From Psychroflexus tropicus DSM 15496 (lineage in GTDB: Bacteria; Bacteroidota; Bacteroidia; Flavobacteriales; Flavobacteriaceae): 64,000 nt of DNA. Every line of letters starts with the position of its first letter. Position 1 is the first letter of the stretch. The translations under genes were made by a program, and so were the position numbers. The stretch lies in NCBI RefSeq assembly GCF_000378765.1, contig NZ_KB905344.1:1-64000 (forward strand), given 5' to 3'. Shown one piece after another: positions 1 to 9,073 of this stretch. The notes under the pieces are model-generated. The model worked only from the letters and a program-made list of their open reading frames with translations, ran no database searches and was not told the origin of the DNA.

Positions 1-94
1 AGACATCAGATATGAGATACAAGAAATAAGATAATTGACCAAAAAGTCTAAACTCTATAATCTTAAATCCAATATCTACAATCTAATATCTACT
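1..94. repeat. paired degenerate heptad arrays upstream of 5S rRNA
   Basis: The first 34 bases are a degenerate GAGATA-type run, and about 54-94 is a TATCTAC/AATCTAA-type run. The second is roughly the reverse complement of the first, the same left/right arrangement seen in many spacers further along. No 23S rRNA 3' end can be recognised here, so the 23S gene should end before the window begins. Confidence 0.5.
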
Positions 95-103
95 TTACAA
101 TTT

Positions 104-212
<109 letters not shown>

Positions 213-218
213 ATAATG

Positions 219-253
219 AAAACCCTAATCATGAATTTGATTAGGGTTTTTTT
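219..253 (+). terminator. rho-independent terminator of the rRNA operon
   Basis: AACCCTAATC pairs perfectly with GATTAGGGTT around a short loop, followed by a run of seven Ts. It sits just after the 5S gene and ends the rRNA transcript before mutS. Confidence 0.93.
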
Positions 254-318
254 GTTTGGGATCGCTATAGTCTTAGTGGCTTTTCCTCAATCAATTTAGT
301 ATTTTAGCAAAAAAAATT

Positions 319-2937
319 GTGGCTAAATCTAAATCATTAAAGATTACTCCCTTAATGAAACAATATAATAGCATCAAGGAAAAATATCCTGATGCCATGC
401 TATTATTTCGGGTTGGTGATTTTTATGAAACTTTTGGAGAGGATGCAGTCGCTGCTTCTCGAATATTAAACATTATCCTTACCAATAGGAATAATGGTGG
501 AGAACGTTCTGAACTCGCTGGTTTTCCTCACCACTCTCTTAATACTTACCTTCCCAAATTAGTTAAAGCTGGATTACGGGTTGCAATTTGCGATCAGTTG
601 GAAGACCCTAAACAGACTAAAAAAATTGTCAAACGGGGAGTTACAGAGTTAATTACTCCAGGTGTTTCATTTAATGATGATGTGTTGTCCAGAGATGATA
701 ACAACTTCTTGTGTTCAATATTTATTGGCTCTAAGAGTAATTATGGTATTTCATTTTTAGATGTGTCTACAGGAGAATTCTTAGTTTCTGAAGGTGCTTT
801 AATTGATATTGATAAACTAATTCAAAATTTTTCTCCAAGCGAGATTCTCGTTTCCAAAAAACAAAAAACACTAATCTCAGAGCAACTTGGAAATCAGCAT
901 CCCTATTTCTACATAGATGACTGGGTGTTTAAGGCCGATCTATCTCATAATTTAATTAATTCTCATTTTCAAACGACTTCCCTCAAGGGTTTTGGGATTC
1001 AGGCTTTTGAGGAAGGTATTATAGCCTCGGGTGCCATATTACATTATTTATCGGAAACGAATCACTCCAAGCTCCAACATATTAATAACCTATCCAGAAT
1101 TCCTAAGGAGGATTACGTTTGGATGGATAAGTTTACGATTAAGAATCTGGAATTATTTCAATCGACCTCACCAGATGGGGTCTGTTTAGCAGATATCATC
1201 GATAAAACGTCTTCTGCTATGGGTAGCAGACTTCTTAAACGCTGGCTAGCCTTTCCTTTAAAATCAAAACAAAAAGTAGAACAACGGCTTGATACAGTAA
1301 GTTTTTTAAAATCAGATCAGGAACTTCATATTCAATTGAGAGATTATCTTAAAGAGATCAATGATTTAGAGCGCTTGGTTTCTAAAATTTCAACCCAGAA
1401 GATTAATCCTCGTGAATTAGTTCAGTTAAAACATTCATTGGACATCATTGATTCCTGTAAGAATGATTTGAGCAATTCTCAACTTGAGTCTTTGGTTAGA
1501 ATAGCAGACCACCTTAATCCTTGTGAAGCCTTAAAATTAAAAATAGAAGCCGCTCTTTCTGAAGAGCCTCCAGTGAATATTCTTAAAGGTAAAGCCATTA
1601 GAACTGGATATTCTGAAGCGCTTGATGAGTTAAGAACGATTGCTTACTCAGGTCACGATTATCTCAATGAAATGATTGAGAGAGAATCAAAAGCTACAGG
1701 GATCTCTAGCTTAAAGATAGGAAGCAACAATGTTTATGGTTTTTATTTCGAAGTAAGGCATGCCCATAAAGATAAGGTTCCAGAAGATTGGACTCGCAAA
1801 CAAACCCTGGTTAATGCAGAGCGTTACATCACTGAAGAATTAAAAGTTTACGAAGAAAAAATATTTTCTGCTGAAGATCAAATCGCTTCTTTAGAGCAAC
1901 AGCTATTTCAGGATTTAGTAATCTGGACACAGGATTACATGAAAGTCATACAACAAAATGCTTTTCAAATCGCCCAATTAGATTGTCTATCTGGCTTTGC
2001 TCAATTGGCTATTGAAAATAACTATTCAAAACCAAGGGTAAACGATGAATTTGCATTGTCTATTAAAGAAGGAAGGCATCCTGTAATAGAAACTCAACTA
2101 AAAGCCGAAGAGGAATATATTAGCAACGACCTTTTTCTTGATCAGGACACTGATCAGATCATTATGATAACTGGCCCGAATATGAGTGGTAAGTCTGCCT
2201 TATTAAGACAAACAGCCCTTATAGTTCTATTAGCACAAATGGGAAGCTTTGTTCCGGCCACTTCAGCTGAAATTGGAATGGTTGATAAAATATTTACCCG
2301 AGTAGGAGCCAGTGATAATATCTCCATGGGGGAATCTACTTTTATGGTAGAAATGAATGAATCGGCGAGTATTCTCAATAACCTTTCTAGGCGAAGTCTT
2401 GTGCTTCTAGATGAAATCGGCCGGGGAACGAGCACCTACGATGGTATTTCTATTGCCTGGGCTATTGCCGAGTTTCTCCATGAACATCCGAGTAAAGCCA
2501 AGACACTCTTTGCTACGCACTATCATGAACTCAATGAGATGTGTAAACAATTTGAGCGGATTAAAAATTACAATGTTTCGGTGAAAGAGCTTAAGGACAA
2601 TGTTCTTTTTCTTAGAAAATTAGTGCCAGGAGGTAGTGAACACAGTTTTGGAATTCATGTGGCCAAAATGGCTGGTATGCCACAGTATGTAATCCATAAA
2701 GCAAATAGTATTCTAAAAAAATTAGAGTCTATGAGAGATTCTGATCAGGATGCTGATGGATTTAAAAAAGCGGTGGAGCCAGAACCACAATTGAGTTTTT
2801 TCAATATGGATGACCCTCTCTTAGAGCAGATTAGAGAGGAGATTTTGAAACTTGATATTGATACGCTAACCCCAGTGGAAGCGCTTATGAAGCTTAATGA
2901 AATTAAACGCCTTATTGCACCAAAGTCCAAGTCGTAA
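319..2937 (+). CDS. mutS: DNA mismatch repair ATPase MutS
   Basis: MutS recognises mismatches and small loops in newly replicated DNA and recruits MutL. The 872-residue product is full length for the family. The mismatch-reading motif GDFYETF is near residues 33-39 (Phe35, Glu37), followed by connector, lever and clamp regions. The ATPase Walker A GPNMSGKS is near residue 619, followed by the LDEIGRGTSTYDG signature and ATHYHEL. The C-terminal end has a QLSFF clamp-binding motif and the small LTPVEAL oligomerisation segment. Translation starts at GTG 319; no better upstream start exists because the rRNA terminator is close. A weak TAttTTAG box at 300-307 could be the -7 element. It is a single gene, not an operon member. 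Confidence 0.97.
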   Translation: MAKSKSLKITPLMKQYNSIKEKYPDAMLLFRVGDFYETFGEDAVAASRILNIILTNRNNGGERSELAGFPHHSLNTYLPKLVKAGLRVAICDQLEDPKQTKKIVKRGVTELITPGVSFNDDVLSRDDNNFLCSIFIGSKSNYGISFLDVSTGEFLVSEGALIDIDKLIQNFSPSEILVSKKQKTLISEQLGNQHPYFYIDDWVFKADLSHNLINSHFQTTSLKGFGIQAFEEGIIASGAILHYLSETNHSKLQHINNLSRIPKEDYVWMDKFTIKNLELFQSTSPDGVCLADIIDKTSSAMGSRLLKRWLAFPLKSKQKVEQRLDTVSFLKSDQELHIQLRDYLKEINDLERLVSKISTQKINPRELVQLKHSLDIIDSCKNDLSNSQLESLVRIADHLNPCEALKLKIEAALSEEPPVNILKGKAIRTGYSEALDELRTIAYSGHDYLNEMIERESKATGISSLKIGSNNVYGFYFEVRHAHKDKVPEDWTRKQTLVNAERYITEELKVYEEKIFSAEDQIASLEQQLFQDLVIWTQDYMKVIQQNAFQIAQLDCLSGFAQLAIENNYSKPRVNDEFALSIKEGRHPVIETQLKAEEEYISNDLFLDQDTDQIIMITGPNMSGKSALLRQTALIVLLAQMGSFVPATSAEIGMVDKIFTRVGASDNISMGESTFMVEMNESASILNNLSRRSLVLLDEIGRGTSTYDGISIAWAIAEFLHEHPSKAKTLFATHYHELNEMCKQFERIKNYNVSVKELKDNVLFLRKLVPGGSEHSFGIHVAKMAGMPQYVIHKANSILKKLESMRDSDQDADGFKKAVEPEPQLSFFNMDDPLLEQIREEILKLDIDTLTPVEALMKLNEIKRLIAPKSKS

Positions 2938-2964
2938 TTTTATTCATATTTTCTCGAAAAGGTT

Positions 2965-2993
2965 TTGACAAATCAATTAATATATTAAATTTG
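2965..2993 (+). promoter_or_regulatory. Bacteroidetes-type promoter of the tRNA-Gly/tRNA-Leu unit
   Basis: TTGACA at 2965-2970 and TAAATTTG at 2986-2993 match the Bacteroidetes -33 (TTG) and -7 (TAnnTTTG) elements with an 18-bp gap after TTG. The tRNA-Gly gene starts 18 bases after the -7 box. Confidence 0.82.
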
Positions 2994-3010
2994 CACTCGC
3001 AATTACCAAT

Positions 3011-3082
3011 GCGAAAGTAGCTCAGGGGTAGAGCATCACCTTGCCAAGGTGAGGGTCGCGGGTTCAAATCCCGTCTTTCGCT
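3011..3082 (+). tRNA. tRNA-Gly (anticodon GCC)
   Basis: The acceptor arms GCGAAAG and CTTTCGC pair exactly. The anticodon loop TTGCCAA gives GCC at 3043-3045, and the T arm contains GGTTCAAATCC. CCA is not encoded. It is the first gene of a two-tRNA transcript; tRNA-Leu follows after six bases. Confidence 0.96.
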
Positions 3083-3088
3083 CTTTTC

Positions 3089-3176
3089 GCTCGGATGGTG
3101 GAATTGGTAGACACGTTGGACTTAAAATCCAATGACCATTGCGGTCGTGCGGGTTCAAGTCCCGCTCCGAGTACCA
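3089..3176 (+). tRNA. tRNA-Leu (anticodon TAA), CCA encoded
   Basis: Acceptor GCTCGGA pairs with TCCGAGT (first pair G-U). The anticodon stem TTGGA/TCCAA encloses CTTAAAA, with TAA at 3123-3125. A long variable arm follows, as expected for a class II tRNA. The 3' CCA is encoded (3174-3176), unlike the neighbouring tRNA-Gly. Confidence 0.95.
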
Positions 3177-3208
3177 AACCCTTTGAGAAATCAAAGGGTT
3201 TTTTGTTT
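3177..3208 (+). terminator. terminator of the tRNA unit
   Basis: A perfect 10-bp stem (AACCCTTTGA/TCAAAGGGTT) closes a GAAA tetraloop and runs into TTTTTTG. It ends the tRNA transcript, and the following methyltransferase start lies within about ten bases of it. Confidence 0.93.
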
Positions 3209-3215
3209 TAAATCT

Positions 3216-3749
3216 ATGCCAAGAAAACTAAAAAATAGCGAACTTATTCGCAAAACAGACCAAGAGTTTAAAGCTTCTCAAAAAACTCCGCTTATCCTCG
3301 TTTTGGATAATATTAGGAGCCTGAATAATATTGGCTCTGTATTTCGTACTGCGGATGCATTTCTTATTCAAAAGATTTATCTCTGCGGTATTACAGCTAC
3401 ACCACCTCATAAGGATATTCAAAAAACAGCTCTGGGAGCTACTCAAACGGTAGACTGGTCTTACAGAGAAGAGACTCTTGACTTAATAAACAGTTTACAA
3501 GCAGATGGCGTGCAAGTCCTCTCTATAGAGCAGGCTGAAGAATCAATTTCGCTGGATCAATTTCAGCCTCAAAAAGATAAAACCTATGCTTTCGTTTTTG
3601 GCAATGAAGTGAAAGGGGTGCAGCAAAGCGTTGTAGATGCCTCCGATGCTGTACTAGAAATTCCTCAGTTAGGAACTAAGCACTCCCTAAATATTTCTGT
3701 AACTGCAGGCGTTTGCGTTTGGGATTTTATGTCTAAAAGTCAATTTTAA
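3216..3749 (+). CDS. TrmH/SpoU-family RNA 2'-O-methyltransferase
   Basis: This is a SPOUT-class methyltransferase of 177 residues, predicted to methylate a ribose 2'-OH in tRNA or rRNA with S-adenosylmethionine. The three SpoU motifs are present: NNIGSVFRTADAF near the N terminus, FVFGNEVKGV in the middle, and IPQLGTKHSLNISVTAG at the C terminus, which forms the knot. The reading frame is open back to 3132, but that extension lies inside tRNA-Leu and its terminator, so ATG 3216 (MPRKLKNSEL) is chosen. The target RNA cannot be named from sequence; TrmH (tRNA Gm18) and TrmL-like enzymes are both possible. The gene ends two bases before the convergent uvrB. Confidence 0.9.
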   Translation: MPRKLKNSELIRKTDQEFKASQKTPLILVLDNIRSLNNIGSVFRTADAFLIQKIYLCGITATPPHKDIQKTALGATQTVDWSYREETLDLINSLQADGVQVLSIEQAEESISLDQFQPQKDKTYAFVFGNEVKGVQQSVVDASDAVLEIPQLGTKHSLNISVTAGVCVWDFMSKSQF

Positions 3750-3751
3750 GT

Positions 3752-5758
3752 CTAGGCTTTTTCTTCTTCTAATTTTTCCTGAAGCATTTTCAATTCATCT
3801 CTAAATCTGGCAGCTTCCATAAAATCAAGGTCCTTAGCTGCTTTTTCCATCGATTTTCTTACTACAGTCATCCTCTTCTTGAGGTCTTTTTCATTGTAAT
3901 TTTCTGCCGCTTCCTCTGCAGCCTCCAGTGTAGGCGTTTCGATGACTTCGTATGGTTTCTCCTTTCTGCCACTTAGAGCTGAATCCAAGGATTTTTTAAG
4001 TGCGGTAGGCGTAATATTATGTTTGGTATTGTACTCTATTTGTTTAGTTCTTCTGTATTCAGTCTGATCTATGGTTTTTTGCATGCTTTCCGTAATTTGA
4101 TCGGCATACAAAATAGCTTTTCCTTCAAGGTGTCTAGCAGCTCGACCAATCGTCTGAGTTAAGGTTCTATTACTTCTCAAAAAGCCTTCTTTATCGGCAT
4201 CTAATATGGCAACCAAGGATACCTCAGGTAAATCAAGGCCTTCCCTTAATAGATTAACCCCCACCAAGACATCAAAGACCCCTTTACGCAAGTCAGACAT
4301 GATTTCTACCCGTTCCAGGGTATCGATATCACTATGAATGTAGCGAGTCCTTATTTTAACTCTGGTCAAATATTTGGTAAGTTCTTCAGCCATTCTTTTA
4401 GTGAGTGTTGTCACCAAAACCCGTTGATCTTTTTCGACTCTGGTGTTGATCTCTTCGATAAGATCATCGATTTGATTTTGACTTGGTCTTACTTCAATGA
4501 CTGGATCCAGAAGTCCGGTAGGTCTAATGACCTGTTCAATATACACCCCATCGCATTTTTGTAACTCATAATCCGCTGGCGTTGCACTTACATATACGAC
4601 TTGGTTTTGAAGTGCCTCATACTCTTCTAATCGGAGAGGCCTGTTGTCCATAGCGGCAGGCAGTCTAAAACCATAGTCCACTAAGTTCTCCTTTCTCGAG
4701 CGGTCCCCACCATACATAGCTCCTACTTGAGGAATAGTTACGTGACTTTCATCTACAATCATTAAATAATCTTCTGGGAAATAATCTAGCAAACAGAAAG
4801 GTCGAGTGCCCGGCTGTCTCCCATCGAGATAACGGGAATAATTTTCTATTCCAGAGCAATATCCGAGTTCTTTAATCATTTCCAGATCAAAGTTGGTTCG
4901 CTCCTCAATCCGCTTGGCTTCCAAAGGCTTTCCGATCTCCTTAAAATATTCAATTTGTTTACCCAGATCAATAGCAATTTGATCGATGGCTGAATTCAAT
5001 ACTTCAGGGGAGGTGACAAATATGTTGGCCGGATAAATGTTTAATTTATCATACTTCGCTATGATTTCATTCGTTTCCACATTAAAAGCCTCTATTTCTT
5101 CGATCTCATCTCCAAAAAAATGAATGCGATAAGCATGATCTGCATAACCAGGAAAGATATCCAGGGTATCGCCTTTTATTCTGAAATTACCACGGTTGAA
5201 TTGAACTTCTGTTCTGGAATATAAACTTTGGACGAGTCTCTGCAGTAATTTAGTCCTTGGGATCTGCTGATCCACTTCCACTGCAATCACATTTTTTTGA
5301 AATTCAATCGGGTTACCAATACCATACAGACAACTTACCGAGGCAACGACTAGCACATCTCTACGTCCTGAAAGTAGGGATGAAGTTGTGCTTAGTCTCA
5401 GTTTTTCAATTTCGTCATTAATCGATAGGTCTTTTTCAATATATGTGCCGCTTGAAGGGATAAAGGCTTCCGGCTGATAATAATCGTAGTAGGATACAAA
5501 GTATTCGATGGCATTATCAGGAAAAAAAGTTTTAAACTCCGAGTACAATTGAGCTGCAAGAGTTTTGTTATGAGCCAGAACTAGAGTTGGTTTTTCGACT
5601 TTTTCTACAACATTCGCCATGGTAAAAGTTTTACCAGAGCCAGTCACTCCCAGTAGGGTTTGATAGCGGTCGTTGTTGTGAATGCCTTGCACCAACTTTT
5701 CAATGGCCTGGGGCTGGTCACCAGTGGGTTCAAAATCAGACTTAAGTTTGAATTTCAT
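3752..5758 (-). CDS. uvrB: excinuclease ABC subunit UvrB
   Basis: UvrB is the damage-verifying helicase-like subunit of nucleotide excision repair; it loads with UvrA and then binds UvrC. The 668-residue protein is full length. Walker A GVTGSGKT is at residues 37-44, and the damage-probing beta-hairpin region (YYDYYQPEA) is near 90-98. The DESHVT Walker B, the QTIGRAARH helicase motif VI and a C-terminal UVR domain (MEKAAKDLDFMEAARFRDE) that contacts UvrC are all present. It is convergent with the methyltransferase gene. A Bacteroidetes-type promoter lies about 45 bases upstream of the start. Confidence 0.98.
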   Translation of the reverse strand: MKFKLKSDFEPTGDQPQAIEKLVQGIHNNDRYQTLLGVTGSGKTFTMANVVEKVEKPTLVLAHNKTLAAQLYSEFKTFFPDNAIEYFVSYYDYYQPEAFIPSSGTYIEKDLSINDEIEKLRLSTTSSLLSGRRDVLVVASVSCLYGIGNPIEFQKNVIAVEVDQQIPRTKLLQRLVQSLYSRTEVQFNRGNFRIKGDTLDIFPGYADHAYRIHFFGDEIEEIEAFNVETNEIIAKYDKLNIYPANIFVTSPEVLNSAIDQIAIDLGKQIEYFKEIGKPLEAKRIEERTNFDLEMIKELGYCSGIENYSRYLDGRQPGTRPFCLLDYFPEDYLMIVDESHVTIPQVGAMYGGDRSRKENLVDYGFRLPAAMDNRPLRLEEYEALQNQVVYVSATPADYELQKCDGVYIEQVIRPTGLLDPVIEVRPSQNQIDDLIEEINTRVEKDQRVLVTTLTKRMAEELTKYLTRVKIRTRYIHSDIDTLERVEIMSDLRKGVFDVLVGVNLLREGLDLPEVSLVAILDADKEGFLRSNRTLTQTIGRAARHLEGKAILYADQITESMQKTIDQTEYRRTKQIEYNTKHNITPTALKKSLDSALSGRKEKPYEVIETPTLEAAEEAAENYNEKDLKKRMTVVRKSMEKAAKDLDFMEAARFRDELKMLQEKLEEEKA

Positions 5759-5802
5759 CCAATAATTATTTGGTGCTAAGATACTTTGCTTAAAAATCAG
5801 TA

Positions 5803-5831
5803 CAAAAGTAAAGTCCTTCCTTTGGCATTAA
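5803..5831 (-). promoter_or_regulatory. candidate uvrB promoter
   Basis: On the minus strand TACTTTTG (5810 to 5803) is an exact TAnnTTTG -7 box. A weak TTA (5831-5829) stands at the -33 position, 21 bases upstream. The predicted transcription start is near 5798, giving a leader of about 40 bases. Confidence 0.55.
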
Positions 5832-5888
5832 TTTCACATGTATAAACGCAGAGCACACTAATGGTCAATCCTAGATCAGATCATTTTC

Positions 5889-6341
5889 TCACTCATTAAA
5901 CTGAATGCTTTTTTCTGTTTTTGGGTATTGTTTAACTTGATATGGAATATACACAGGTAAGGTCACCAGAGATTCCTGAGGTGTATTGTAGAGGACATTG
6001 AGAAAAATTATAGTTTCAGTCTCACGATCCACTTGAATATCAACAGAGTAACCTCCTGAGGTTTTAATTTCATCTGAAGAAATCAGCATTACATGGGTAT
6101 TGAAATTAAAGGGATTCTCTTGGAAGAAAGTTAAGAAATTTTGTTCATTGGAAAAAACAGTTTCCAGTTCAGATTGACTTTCAATGATCCAATTTTGCTT
6201 AGCCAGGATCTCATTTTCAGCACTAAATATGCCTTCTTTAATTAGCTCTAAATCTGGTGAATTAGTAATTGTGTCATCATCATTTGTACAGCCGATACTT
6301 AATATCAGTATTGTGATAAGGATTAAATTCTTCATGGTCAT
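5889..6341 (-). CDS. small lipoprotein with PrcB-like C-terminal region
   Basis: The 150-residue product begins with a hydrophobic signal ending in the lipobox LSIGC followed by TNDDD. It should therefore be cleaved, lipidated on Cys and carried to a membrane; Asp after the Cys-Thr-Asn is common in exported Bacteroidota lipoproteins. The C-terminal half (TSGGYSVDIQ near the middle, then strands ending in VKQYPKTEK) resembles the PrcB C-terminal fold of protease-complex lipoproteins, but I recognise it only weakly. Two ATGs (6341 and 6335) are equally plausible starts. It lies 120 bases downstream of the T9SS protein gene, same strand, with no clear promoter. Confidence 0.72.
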   Translation of the reverse strand: MTMKNLILITILILSIGCTNDDDTITNSPDLELIKEGIFSAENEILAKQNWIIESQSELETVFSNEQNFLTFFQENPFNFNTHVMLISSDEIKTSGGYSVDIQVDRETETIIFLNVLYNTPQESLVTLPVYIPYQVKQYPKTEKSIQFNE

Positions 6342-6461
6342 TTATTAAAAGACGAATAATTCAAAAAAGGTTGCGTTTTTGATGAAAAGAGTTTAATCAT
6401 TAAAGTAAAGAATACAAATTAAAAAGCGTTTTCGGTGCTTTAAGATTAACGTGGGTGTCGT

Positions 6462-9047
6462 TTATCTTTTCAGAGTAAAATTACCGGTTTCAAGGGTTCC
6501 GTTGCTAAATTGAATTCTATACCAGTAATCATCAGTTGGCATATTTCTGCCATTGTAGGTACCATCCCAGCCCCTGTCTTTATTGGTGAAGCTGGACAAT
6601 AATTTTCCATAGCGATCAAATACCTGTAAGTTAATTTGTTCTTGGTCATTGTCTAATAATCCACTGATTTGCCAAACATCATTAATACCATCTCCGTTTG
6701 GCGTGAAAAAGTCCATAATACCAAGAATACCGACTGTTTTTTCAGCCAAACCACAGCCTAATTTATCTCGAACAAAGACCTGATAAATCCCAGGCGACAA
6801 ATCTTCAAACACATTGGAATCTTGAAAGTTGACGGGTTCATCTATTGCAAAATCATAATCGCCTAAACTTGAGTTAGCAATAATGATTTCAATGACATTG
6901 GTATTTCCAGAACTTTCTACTACGTAGTCAAATTCAGCTATATTAGATTCAATGACAGTAAAGGTTTTCGTCAAAGCACACTCAAAGCCTAGAATGTTAA
7001 TATCAACAGTATATTCTCCTCCCGAATTGACCTGAAGCTGTGAGCTGGTTTCCCCGGTATTCCAAAGGTATTCAAGCTCAGTCTCATCGTCTTCATTACT
7101 CGCATCCAATAACAAGCCTTCTGTATTTTCTAAGCATAATATAAGGGTTTCGTCTTCTAGAAAAAGGTCAGGAAATTCTTCTACAAGGAGCTCGATCTCA
7201 ACGATTTCTTCACAAGTTTCAAAACTGACAATATTTGCAAAAATTGAAGGTATTCCAGTATCGTTTTGAAAGATTGAAAAGTCTTCAATAGGATTGTTTT
7301 CTGCCAGGGCATCAGCTTCAGATTCATAAAACTCCCCTTCAATATCTTCTTCATCAATGCCATTATTCTCACCTAAAATTCTAAAGACCTCAGTCAAATC
7401 ATACTCAGGCACTTCAGATGTAGAATTTCTACAGGTAGTAAGTTCAATGTCATTAAAATTGGGCGATTGATTAAAGGTGAGGCGGGCAATCCCTATTAAT
7501 GGACATTCGCCATCATTAAAATTAACTTCGAGTTGGTAAGTCACTTCATAAGGATATTCAGCATTATTTGGAACTACAACGTTCAACTCGGGACCATTTT
7601 CATCTGGTAAAATTTCTCTGTCTTTCTTCCAGGTGTAGGTAGCTCCAGGTGAAGAGATATAGGATAAGGTGAATTCAGTTTCATCACAAAGCTTAACTTC
7701 AGTAGGGATATTGTCCTGATCATCGTTAATGATATTGATTCGCTCTGAGAACAAGGATTGAATAAAAGGAGGGAGACCAAATATTCCAGAGCGACCAGAT
7801 AAACTCACCGAACTTAAGTTTGAGCCGGGAATATAATTAACATCAGCTCTCAAAGCATTTGGACTATTTATGACCCCTAATCTGGCAGATTGAAAGGTGA
7901 CATGATAAATTTTACCATCAGGACCAAGCTGTATTGCGGTTGATTGCTCAAAACTTTCTAAATTGACTCTAAACTGAGAATCAGGAATAGCACTGCTCTC
8001 AAGGTCCCATTGGTATAAATGATGTTCTCCGTCAAATAAAGTGGCGTAGGCTCTTGTCCCATTAGGAGAAAATTCCACTCCATAAGGGTTGCAGTTTCCA
8101 ACTAGTCGAATTGGATTGCTTACCTGGCCTGTTACATTATTGAAATCATAAACATAAACACTACCATCTTGTCCTGCAATATCGTCCTCACGATCAAAAC
8201 TGGTAGCATGATGAGCTACAAGCAGCCTGTCTCCATTAGGAGAAGCTTTGAGATAACCTAAGGCTCCCCTTCTGTAGGAAGACAACGGAATATTTGGCGT
8301 AACTTCCGAGACTACAGGTGTAGGATCTAATCCGAACTCGTTGATAAAAAAGGAATAGTATTTATTTTTGAAATGAGTGATCAACCACACTGAGTTACAA
8401 TCACTGCCACGTACAGCAGTTATTTTTTCAGAAGCCTTAAACTTGGGATCGTTAGGAGAATTTCCAAAAGTGATAAGTTGAATATTTTTATTAGCAGGAT
8501 CTACATCACCCAATCCACCCCTCAAGTCCATATTTACAATCGTATAATTTAATCCATTATTAAATCCATCATCATCCTGAGGAACAAAACCACCATCTGA
8601 ATAAATATCGATATTATTACCACTTGAATCTGCTGGGCCCTGACCCGGAAATGCATTGGCGTTTTCATGATGGGGTTCGTCTACGGTAAACACATAATAT
8701 AAATTGAGTTCTGTTGGGTGAGGAACTATCAAACCGCTCGATGTACTGGAAGGATCACCGTTGAGTCCATCTAATCCATTAGTTCCAAAATAATCAGCCC
8801 CTGGCATGATGTCGTGGTTTTTATCCCATATAGTTCTGCCGTCGGTGTACATCAATAAGTCACCATTAATATCAGAGATGGAAGAGCACCCCTCATTGGT
8901 GTCTAATTGTCCGTCGGTTAGTGCTGACGGGGGGTTGGTGTTAAAAGTAATCCCGGCATTATTACCAAAATACCAGTTATTCGCTTCCCCTTGTGCAAAA
9001 GTTGTATAGCACAAAGTGAAAAAGAAAAAAATGAGGAATTTTTTCAA
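6462..9047 (-). CDS. large secreted protein with T9SS type B sorting domain
   Basis: This is a secreted or cell-surface protein of about 861 residues. A signal peptide (KKFLIFFFFTLCYTTFAQ) is followed by a beta-propeller-like region with repeated SPNGDRLLVAHH and SPNGTRAYATLFDG strands. Ig/PKD-like segments follow. The C-terminal domain (FFTPNGDGINDVWQI, DRYGKLL, GWDGTYNGRNMPTDDYWYRI, ending FTLKR) is the gliding-motility or type B signal read by the type IX secretion system. The frame is open to 9158, but that part overlaps the permease gene; TTG 9047, placed exactly before the signal peptide, is the best start. It follows the permease by 26 bases and may be co-transcribed. Ligand or substrate is unknown. 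Confidence 0.88.
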   Translation of the reverse strand: MKKFLIFFFFTLCYTTFAQGEANNWYFGNNAGITFNTNPPSALTDGQLDTNEGCSSISDINGDLLMYTDGRTIWDKNHDIMPGADYFGTNGLDGLNGDPSSTSSGLIVPHPTELNLYYVFTVDEPHHENANAFPGQGPADSSGNNIDIYSDGGFVPQDDDGFNNGLNYTIVNMDLRGGLGDVDPANKNIQLITFGNSPNDPKFKASEKITAVRGSDCNSVWLITHFKNKYYSFFINEFGLDPTPVVSEVTPNIPLSSYRRGALGYLKASPNGDRLLVAHHATSFDREDDIAGQDGSVYVYDFNNVTGQVSNPIRLVGNCNPYGVEFSPNGTRAYATLFDGEHHLYQWDLESSAIPDSQFRVNLESFEQSTAIQLGPDGKIYHVTFQSARLGVINSPNALRADVNYIPGSNLSSVSLSGRSGIFGLPPFIQSLFSERINIINDDQDNIPTEVKLCDETEFTLSYISSPGATYTWKKDREILPDENGPELNVVVPNNAEYPYEVTYQLEVNFNDGECPLIGIARLTFNQSPNFNDIELTTCRNSTSEVPEYDLTEVFRILGENNGIDEEDIEGEFYESEADALAENNPIEDFSIFQNDTGIPSIFANIVSFETCEEIVEIELLVEEFPDLFLEDETLILCLENTEGLLLDASNEDDETELEYLWNTGETSSQLQVNSGGEYTVDINILGFECALTKTFTVIESNIAEFDYVVESSGNTNVIEIIIANSSLGDYDFAIDEPVNFQDSNVFEDLSPGIYQVFVRDKLGCGLAEKTVGILGIMDFFTPNGDGINDVWQISGLLDNDQEQINLQVFDRYGKLLSSFTNKDRGWDGTYNGRNMPTDDYWYRIQFSNGTLETGNFTLKR

Positions 9048-9073
9048 AAATGTAGAGTTTCCCCAAATATAAT

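Noticed and set aside
3132-3215. N-terminal extension of the methyltransferase gene
   Set aside because: It lies inside tRNA-Leu and its terminator; the family-like protein starts at 3216.
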